Source: Pandoraea eparura (lineage in GTDB: Bacteria; Pseudomonadota; Gammaproteobacteria; Burkholderiales; Burkholderiaceae). Taken from it: a DNA stretch of 64,000 bases. Position 1 is the stretch's first letter; every line of letters starts with the position of its first letter. Both the position numbers and the translations under genes were made by a program. The DNA lies in the NCBI RefSeq assembly GCF_902459725.1, contig NZ_CABPSH010000017.1, forward strand, positions 1 through 64,000, read 5' to 3'. Under the pieces are notes generated by a model, which saw only the letters and a list, made by a program, of their open reading frames with translations, was not told the DNA's origin and searched no databases. Shown one piece after another: positions 59,004-64,000 of the stretch.

Positions 59004-60083
59004 ATGACCGCAATCGATGCAACCCAAGCGGGCGCCGCACCGGCCGCTCCGCGTCTGACTTCGCTCTCGCACGGCGGCGGCTGCGGCTGCAAGATCGCGC
59101 CGGGCGTGCTCTCCGAACTGCTCGCCCGCAACGACACGCCCCTGCCGGCCCCGGCTGCGCTGCTCGTGGGCACGGAAACCTCGGACGACGCCGCGGTCTA
59201 CCAGCTCAACGACGAGCAGGCCATCATCGCGACGACGGACTTTTTCATGCCGATCGTCGACGACCCGTTCGACTTCGGCCGCATCGCCGCGACCAACGCC
59301 CTGTCCGACATCTATGCGATGGGCGGCAAGCCGATCTTTGCATTGGCCATCGTCGGCATGCCGATCAACGTGCTGCCGCGCGAGACGATCCGCGAGATTC
59401 TGCGCGGCGGCGAATCGGTCTGCGCCGAGGCGGGCATTCCCATTGCGGGCGGGCATAGCATTGATTCGGTCGAGCCGATCTACGGCCTCGCCGCACTCGG
59501 GGTGGTGCATCCGAAGCGCCTGAAGCGCAACGCCGATGCCCAGGCGGGCGATGTGCTCGTGCTTGGCAAGCCGCTCGGCGTGGGTGTGATGTCGGCAGCG
59601 CTCAAGAAGCACCAACTGGACGACGCCGGCTATCGCCGCATGATCGACGCCACGACGCGCCTGAACCGTGTCGGTCCGGCGCTGGCGGCATTGCCCGGCG
59701 TGCATGCGCTCACGGATGTGACGGGTTTCGGGCTACTCGGCCACACGCTCGAAATGTGCCGCGGTGCGAATCTGGCGGCGTATTTGCGCATGTCCGACGT
59801 GCCGCTGCTCGACGGCGTGCGCGAACTGGCCGACCAGGGATGCATTACCGGTGCGTCCGGCCGGAACTGGGCGTCCTACGGCGCGTCGGTCGAGTTGGGC
59901 GAGCGACTGACGACGCGTGATCGCGATCTGTTGTGCGACCCGCAGACGGCAGGCGGGCTGCTGGTGTCGTGCGCGCCCGGCGCGGTCGACGACGTGCTCG
60001 CGGTGTTCCGCGCCGACGGCTTTGACGAAGCCGCCATCATCGGCGCCATGCGTCCGGGCACGCCCGGTGTGCGGGTGCTCTGA
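59004..60083 (+). CDS. selD: Selenide, water dikinase
   Basis: 359 residues. The catalytic Cys and Lys are in HGGGCGCKIAPG (Cys27, Lys30), so this is the Cys form and not selenocysteine. TTDFFMPIVDDPFDFGRIAA and LTDVTGFGLLGHTLEM are typical. It makes selenophosphate from selenide and ATP for selenocysteine or 2-selenouridine in tRNA. selA, selB and selU (mnmH) are not in the window. The 294-bp upstream region (58710-59003) shows no gene. Confidence 0.96.
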   Translation: MTAIDATQAGAAPAAPRLTSLSHGGGCGCKIAPGVLSELLARNDTPLPAPAALLVGTETSDDAAVYQLNDEQAIIATTDFFMPIVDDPFDFGRIAATNALSDIYAMGGKPIFALAIVGMPINVLPRETIREILRGGESVCAEAGIPIAGGHSIDSVEPIYGLAALGVVHPKRLKRNADAQAGDVLVLGKPLGVGVMSAALKKHQLDDAGYRRMIDATTRLNRVGPALAALPGVHALTDVTGFGLLGHTLEMCRGANLAAYLRMSDVPLLDGVRELADQGCITGASGRNWASYGASVELGERLTTRDRDLLCDPQTAGGLLVSCAPGAVDDVLAVFRADGFDEAAIIGAMRPGTPGVRVL

Positions 60084-60130
60084 CGGGCATCGTCGCAACG
60101 GGGGCCCCCTCGGCGGGGGCATCCGCCACG

Positions 60131-60961
60131 TCAGGCGGCTTGACGGTCCGCTGACGGAGAATGACGGCTGACGAACGCGATGATGGCCTCGCCGAGGGGC
60201 GCGGGCGCATCGCGATGCGGCGAATGTCCGCACGCCGGCAACTTCACCACGCTCGCATGCGGCACGTGCGCGGCAATGCTGTCCATCTGGGCCATCGTGC
60301 CGTATTCGTCGTCCTCACCCTGGATCGCGAGCAGCGGCTTCGAGATGCTCGCCACCGCGCCCACCAGGTTCCACTCGCGAAACGCCGGGTCCAGCCAGAT
60401 ATCGTTCCAACCCCAGAACGCCGAATCGACATCGTCGTGATAGCGGCCGAGCTTCGCGCGAAGCTCGGTCGTCTCGTACAGGGTCTTCGTCTTTGCGATG
60501 CTCTGCACCGACAGATCCTCGACGAACAGGTGCGGCGCGAGCACCACCGCACCGGCGAGCCGGTCAGGGAACGCGGCGCTGAACAGCAGCGAGATCGAGC
60601 CGCCGTCGCTGTGGCCGACCAGCCACACGCGCTCGGCCTGCTCGGGGCCGATGCCGAGCGCATCGAGAAATGCGGGCAGCACTTCGCGTGCCTGACGGTG
60701 CATGAAGTCGACCGGCCACTTCTCGCCGTGCGCGCGCGGCGTGGAGCGGCCGTAGCCGTTGCGCGAATACACGAGGCCACGAAAGCCGCCCGCGTCGCAC
60801 AACTGCTGCGGCCAGTCCTTCCACATGGCGACAGAGCCCAGCCCCTCGTGCAGGAAGACCAGCAGCGGGGCATCGGCAAGCTCACGGTTGAGCCATTGGT
60901 ATTCCAGCGAGAGCGGACCGTGCGAGGCCGTCTCGATCCGGGCAAACTGTACATCCGACAT
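60131..60961 (-). CDS. Alpha/beta hydrolase of the benzoate (box) cluster
   Basis: 276 residues. The nucleophile elbow is VGHSDGGSIS, the acid is probably Asp in EDDEYGTMAQ, and the His is in ACGHSPHRDAP. The oxyanion region is FLHEGLGSVAMWKDWP. It lies 14 bp after the benzoate-CoA ligase gene. A hydrolase of this type is common beside box genes, presumably as a thioesterase or ring-fission helper; its substrate is not known. Confidence 0.85.
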   Translation of the reverse strand: MSDVQFARIETASHGPLSLEYQWLNRELADAPLLVFLHEGLGSVAMWKDWPQQLCDAGGFRGLVYSRNGYGRSTPRAHGEKWPVDFMHRQAREVLPAFLDALGIGPEQAERVWLVGHSDGGSISLLFSAAFPDRLAGAVVLAPHLFVEDLSVQSIAKTKTLYETTELRAKLGRYHDDVDSAFWGWNDIWLDPAFREWNLVGAVASISKPLLAIQGEDDEYGTMAQMDSIAAHVPHASVVKLPACGHSPHRDAPAPLGEAIIAFVSRHSPSADRQAA

Positions 60962-60975
60962 CGTTCTGTCGTCTC

Positions 60976-62556
60976 CTAAAGCAACTCGCGCAGCTTGAAG
61001 CGCTGCACCTTGCCCGTCGCCGTCTTCGGCAGATCGTCGACGAACACCAACTCGCGCGGGTATTTGTGCGGGGCGAGGCGCGCCTTGACGAAGGCCTTCA
61101 GCTCGGTGGCTATCTCGTCGGTCGGCATCACGCCGGGTTTGAGCACGACAAAGGCTTGCGTCTTGGTCAGGCCATTGTCGTCGCGTCCCACGACCCCGGC
61201 CTCGAGCACTGCATCGTGCTGCATGAGCACCATTTCGACTTCGATGGGCGAGACGTACTGGCCGCTGACCTTGAGCATATCGTCACTGCGTCCCGCGTAG
61301 ACGTAATACCCATTGGGCAGTCGCTGGTACTTGTCGCCGCTCTTGAGCCATTCGCCGAGGAACGTTGCGCGCGACTTGTCGCGATTGCACCAATACATGA
61401 GCGCCGCGCTCGGGCCTTTGATGTACAGATCGCCAATCTCGCCGTCGGGTACGGGGTGGCCGTCTTCGTCGCGCAACGCCACGGCGTAGCCCGGCACCGG
61501 TTCGCCGGTCGTTCCGTAGGCGACCTGGCCGGCACGATTCGACAGGAAGATGTGCAGCATCTCGGTCGAGCCGATGCCGTCGAGAATCTCCGCACCGAAA
61601 TGCGCCGTGAACCGCTCGCCGATTTCGCGCGGCAGCGCTTCGCCGGCCGACGTGCACAGGCGCAACGCCACGTCTTCACGGGCGGGCAGGTGCGGCGAGG
61701 CGAGCAGATTGGCGTAGAGCGTCGGCACGCCGTAGAAGATCGTCGGGCGATGCTCGCGAAGCCGCTTTGCCACGGCTTGCGCCGTCGGGCGCTCGGCCAT
61801 CAGCACGACGGTTGCGCCGACCGAGAGCGGGAACGTCAACGCATTGCCCAACCCATAGGCGAAGAAGAGCTTCGCCGCCGAAAAGGCGATGTCGTCTTCG
61901 CGAATACCGAGCACGTGACGGCCATACGTCTCGGCCGTCCAGTACAGATTGGCGTGCGTGTGGACGGTGCCCTTGGGCTTGCCGGTCGAACCCGACGAGT
62001 AGAGCCAGAAGGCGATGTCGTCGCCGTCGGTGGCGGCGGGCAGCGCGCTTGGCGGGCCATCGACGAGCGCATCGAAGGTCGGCAGGGCGCTGGCGGCGCC
62101 CGTCTCGGACGCGATCGGTCGCGACACGACGCATGGCGGCGGCGCTACCCCCTCGGCCAACTCGGCCACCTTGTCGAGCGCGGCCTGGACGGTCGGCATC
62201 AGTGCGCCGGACGCGATCACGAGCTGCGCCTTGCTGTGCGCGATCATGTAAGCGTAGTCGTCGGCCGTGAGCAACGTGTTGACGACCACGGGCACCACGC
62301 CCGCGTAAAGGGCGCCGAGGAAGGCGATCGGCAGGTCGATGGTGTCGAGCATGATGAGCAGGATGCGCTCTTCACGATGGATGCCCGCGCGCGTGAGGCC
62401 AGTCGCGAAGCGTCGGCTTTGCTCGGCCAGTTCGCCGTAGGTGAGGGCGCGCGTGTCGTCCAGATAGGCCGTCTTGGCAGCGCGAGCGCGGTTGAGCGCC
62501 TCCAGATGCGCGGCGAAGTTGAAGTTCGCCGGCGGTGGGGTGAGTACGGCTTCCAT
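60976..62556 (-). CDS. bclA: Benzoate-CoA ligase
   Basis: 526 residues. The acyl-adenylate motif is YSSGSTGKPKGTVHTH, with GIGSTEMLHIFLSN, SGDKYQRLPNGYYVYAGRSDDMLKVSG and the C-terminal Lys in LPKTATGKVQRFKLRELL. The pattern fits benzoate-CoA ligases (BclA/BadA type), with the family's N-terminal NFAAHLE. It activates benzoate to benzoyl-CoA, the entry step of the aerobic box pathway. The semialdehyde dehydrogenase gene lies upstream and the hydrolase downstream on the same strand. Confidence 0.9.
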   Translation of the reverse strand: MEAVLTPPPANFNFAAHLEALNRARAAKTAYLDDTRALTYGELAEQSRRFATGLTRAGIHREERILLIMLDTIDLPIAFLGALYAGVVPVVVNTLLTADDYAYMIAHSKAQLVIASGALMPTVQAALDKVAELAEGVAPPPCVVSRPIASETGAASALPTFDALVDGPPSALPAATDGDDIAFWLYSSGSTGKPKGTVHTHANLYWTAETYGRHVLGIREDDIAFSAAKLFFAYGLGNALTFPLSVGATVVLMAERPTAQAVAKRLREHRPTIFYGVPTLYANLLASPHLPAREDVALRLCTSAGEALPREIGERFTAHFGAEILDGIGSTEMLHIFLSNRAGQVAYGTTGEPVPGYAVALRDEDGHPVPDGEIGDLYIKGPSAALMYWCNRDKSRATFLGEWLKSGDKYQRLPNGYYVYAGRSDDMLKVSGQYVSPIEVEMVLMQHDAVLEAGVVGRDDNGLTKTQAFVVLKPGVMPTDEIATELKAFVKARLAPHKYPRELVFVDDLPKTATGKVQRFKLRELL

Positions 62557-62692
62557 GGTGTCTCCGGTGGATCACCGCACGGCGCACGCAAGCGAGGCGT
62601 GGACGCGCGGCGTGAGGACTTGTCGACGCTCTGGCGGCGCCTGAATGAATCACCTTGACTGCGACGGTTGGCGACGATGGCTCAAGAATAGG

Positions 62693-64000
62693 TTACGCCT
62701 TCGGGAGTTCGACAGCATCCTGCGTGATTGCTTCGATCAGCGCGGCGGGGCCCTGCACGGCCGAGCGCACGTGATAGAAGCGCAACGCGCGCAATCCCCC
62801 CAGTTCCTCACCGCCGCCGGCCCGGCCCGGGCCACCATGCAGCGATTGGGGCATCACATTGCCGTGCCCCGTCTGGGTTTTCGTGACCGACGGATCGACC
62901 GCGTGCACGCGACCATGGGCGTCGGCCAGCGCGAGCGCGGGGGCACGCATGGCCACGGCATCGTTGCTGTACAGCGAGACGACGAGAGAGCCCTGCCCAC
63001 GTTTGGCCAGCGCGACCGCTTCCTCGAGATCGCGATAGCCAACGAGCGTGGCCACGGGGCCGAACACTTCGGTGTCGTGCACACGCTGGCCGCTTGCCCC
63101 ATTGCGCAAGCCGAGCAGCACAGGGGCGACACACGCGCTGTCGGCACCGGCGTCGACGAAAGCGGCCTTGCGATCGCCGTCGAGGTTCCCGTCGTAGAGG
63201 GTTTCGGCTTCCGCCTGCAAGTGGGCGATGCCGTCGAGCACGGCGCGCTTTTGCGCCAGACTGACGAGCGAGCCCATCTTGACCGCTTCGTTGCGCGGAT
63301 TGCCGACGACCGTCCTGGCCAGACGCTCGGCAATGGCGGCCGCCGCCGCGTCGAAGTGCTCGACGGGGACAATCGCGCGCCGAATGGCCGTGCATTTCTG
63401 GCCGGCCTTGACGGTCATCTCGCGCGCCACTTCGCGCACGAACTGATCGAACGCGGCAGTGCCGGACGCCGCGTCGGGCAGCAGGACGGCACTGTTCAGG
63501 CTGTCGGCCTCGACGTTGATGCGCGCCGAGCGTTCGGTAAACGCCGGATGGGCGCGCAGCGTGGCGGCGGTGTCGGCCGAGCCGGTGAAGGAGACCACGT
63601 CGAACGGGCCGATCCGGTCGAGCAGACCGGCGGCGGTGCCGCAGATCACCGACAGGCTGCCCGGCGGCAGCAGCCCGGCGGCGACGACATCGGCCACCAT
63701 GCGCTGCGTGAGCCAGGCCGTCGAGGTCGCCGGCTTGACGATGACCGGCACGCCCGCAAGCAATGCGCCGGCCGCCTTCTCCCACAGTCCCCACGCGGGG
63801 AAGTTGAACGCGTTGATGAACAGCGCCACTCCCGGCGTCGGACGGAACACGTGACGCACGGCGAACGACGCATCCTTGGCCAACGGCACCGCGGCGCCGT
63901 CGAGCAGCGTGTGCGCATCGCCCAGCGTCGCGCCGAGCTTGGCATACGTCGACAGCGTGTAGATGGCTCCGTCGATGTCGACGGCGGAGTCGGTGGCGAC
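62693..64000 (-). CDS. boxD: 3,4-dehydroadipyl-CoA semialdehyde dehydrogenase, cut by the right edge
   Basis: 435 residues are visible and the frame remains open through position 64000, so the N-terminus lies outside. The ALDH fold includes NAFNFPAWGLWEKAAGALL, the VVSFTGSADTA nucleotide region, AGQKCTAIRR with the catalytic Cys, and the C-terminal HGGPGRAGGGEELGGLRALR typical of PaaZ/BoxD. In the box pathway it oxidises 3,4-dehydroadipyl-CoA semialdehyde. Next to benzoate-CoA ligase, BoxD is favoured over PaaZ. The 136-bp gap to bclA holds nothing else. Confidence 0.87.
   Translation of the reverse strand, partial: VATDSAVDIDGAIYTLSTYAKLGATLGDAHTLLDGAAVPLAKDASFAVRHVFRPTPGVALFINAFNFPAWGLWEKAAGALLAGVPVIVKPATSTAWLTQRMVADVVAAGLLPPGSLSVICGTAAGLLDRIGPFDVVSFTGSADTAATLRAHPAFTERSARINVEADSLNSAVLLPDAASGTAAFDQFVREVAREMTVKAGQKCTAIRRAIVPVEHFDAAAAAIAERLARTVVGNPRNEAVKMGSLVSLAQKRAVLDGIAHLQAEAETLYDGNLDGDRKAAFVDAGADSACVAPVLLGLRNGASGQRVHDTEVFGPVATLVGYRDLEEAVALAKRGQGSLVVSLYSNDAVAMRAPALALADAHGRVHAVDPSVTKTQTGHGNVMPQSLHGGPGRAGGGEELGGLRALRFYHVRSAVQGPAALIEAITQDAVELPKA

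Noticed and set aside
61066-62658. A 530-codon open frame on the plus strand.
   Set aside because: It is antisense to benzoate-CoA ligase; Arg/Val/Gly-rich with no family features.

Overview
The window is a 64 kb, GC-rich stretch of ordinary bacterial chromosome. It has no phage, plasmid, insertion-sequence or CRISPR features that I can see. Gene content points to a betaproteobacterium of the order Burkholderiales, with a Pandoraea- or Burkholderia-like gene repertoire: a cyoABCD ubiquinol oxidase, benzoyl-CoA (box) pathway genes, a Cys-type SelD, and many LysR, IclR, GntR and Lrp regulators each paired with a transporter or catabolic enzyme. The genus is an inference; no rRNA is present to confirm it.

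Layout. 1-9717: edge of a glycine-zipper protein; a LysR regulator divergent from an MFS symporter, an orphan ModA-like binding protein and an amidase; a DUF3820 protein; a thiol dioxygenase followed by a four-domain rhodanese; a GT9 glycosyltransferase. 9918-13913: iron alcohol dehydrogenase and succinate-semialdehyde dehydrogenase, divergent from an IclR regulator across a three-copy operator; the regulator's 3' end is triplicated as a 61-bp tandem repeat. 14384-23196: a flavodoxin-like protein, then a GntR regulator divergent from an aminotransferase, an MFS carrier, a giant FAD/Fe-S dehydrogenase and a D-threonine-aldolase-like enzyme. This looks like a catabolic unit around glyoxylate and glycine and is the most interesting cluster here. 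23520-23687: tRNA-Ala and tRNA-Glu. 23902-35607: small stress and detoxification genes (YciI, VOC, DUF1275, DUF1993, DJ-1/PfpI, GST), an ABC-2 exporter, SnoaL/TetR, LysR/SDR and an EamA transporter with its Lrp regulator. 36092-41755: a Fur-controlled TonB receptor, TetR, Ohr, DUF1439, SlyX and YnfA. 41926-49475: a diguanylate cyclase, an Lrp/LysE pair and the cyo oxidase operon. 50215-58709: an orphan PBP3-like transpeptidase, DUF3047, a large unrecognised protein, a split chromate transporter with LysR, and a TlpA/transglutaminase pair. 59004-64000: SelD and part of the box benzoate pathway (hydrolase, benzoate-CoA ligase, semialdehyde dehydrogenase running off the right edge).

Several regulatory sites can be read directly: a LysR T-N11-A box (1420-1442), an array of three IclR-type half-site pairs spaced exactly 19 bp apart (12725-12778), matching palindromes on both sides of the GntR/aminotransferase promoter region, a perfect Fur-type dyad (36359-36383), a TetR operator overlapping an apparently leaderless promoter (38978-39014), and two RegA/PrrA-like dyads upstream of cyo.

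Intergenic DNA is unusually rich in short tandem repeats, mostly with 7-bp units (23304-23408, 27155-27212, 32563-32602, 38681-38834), and contains three long inverted repeats of about 20-bp arms. At least two of these share loop sequence while their stems differ. All functional calls are from reading translated sequence by eye, without database searches.
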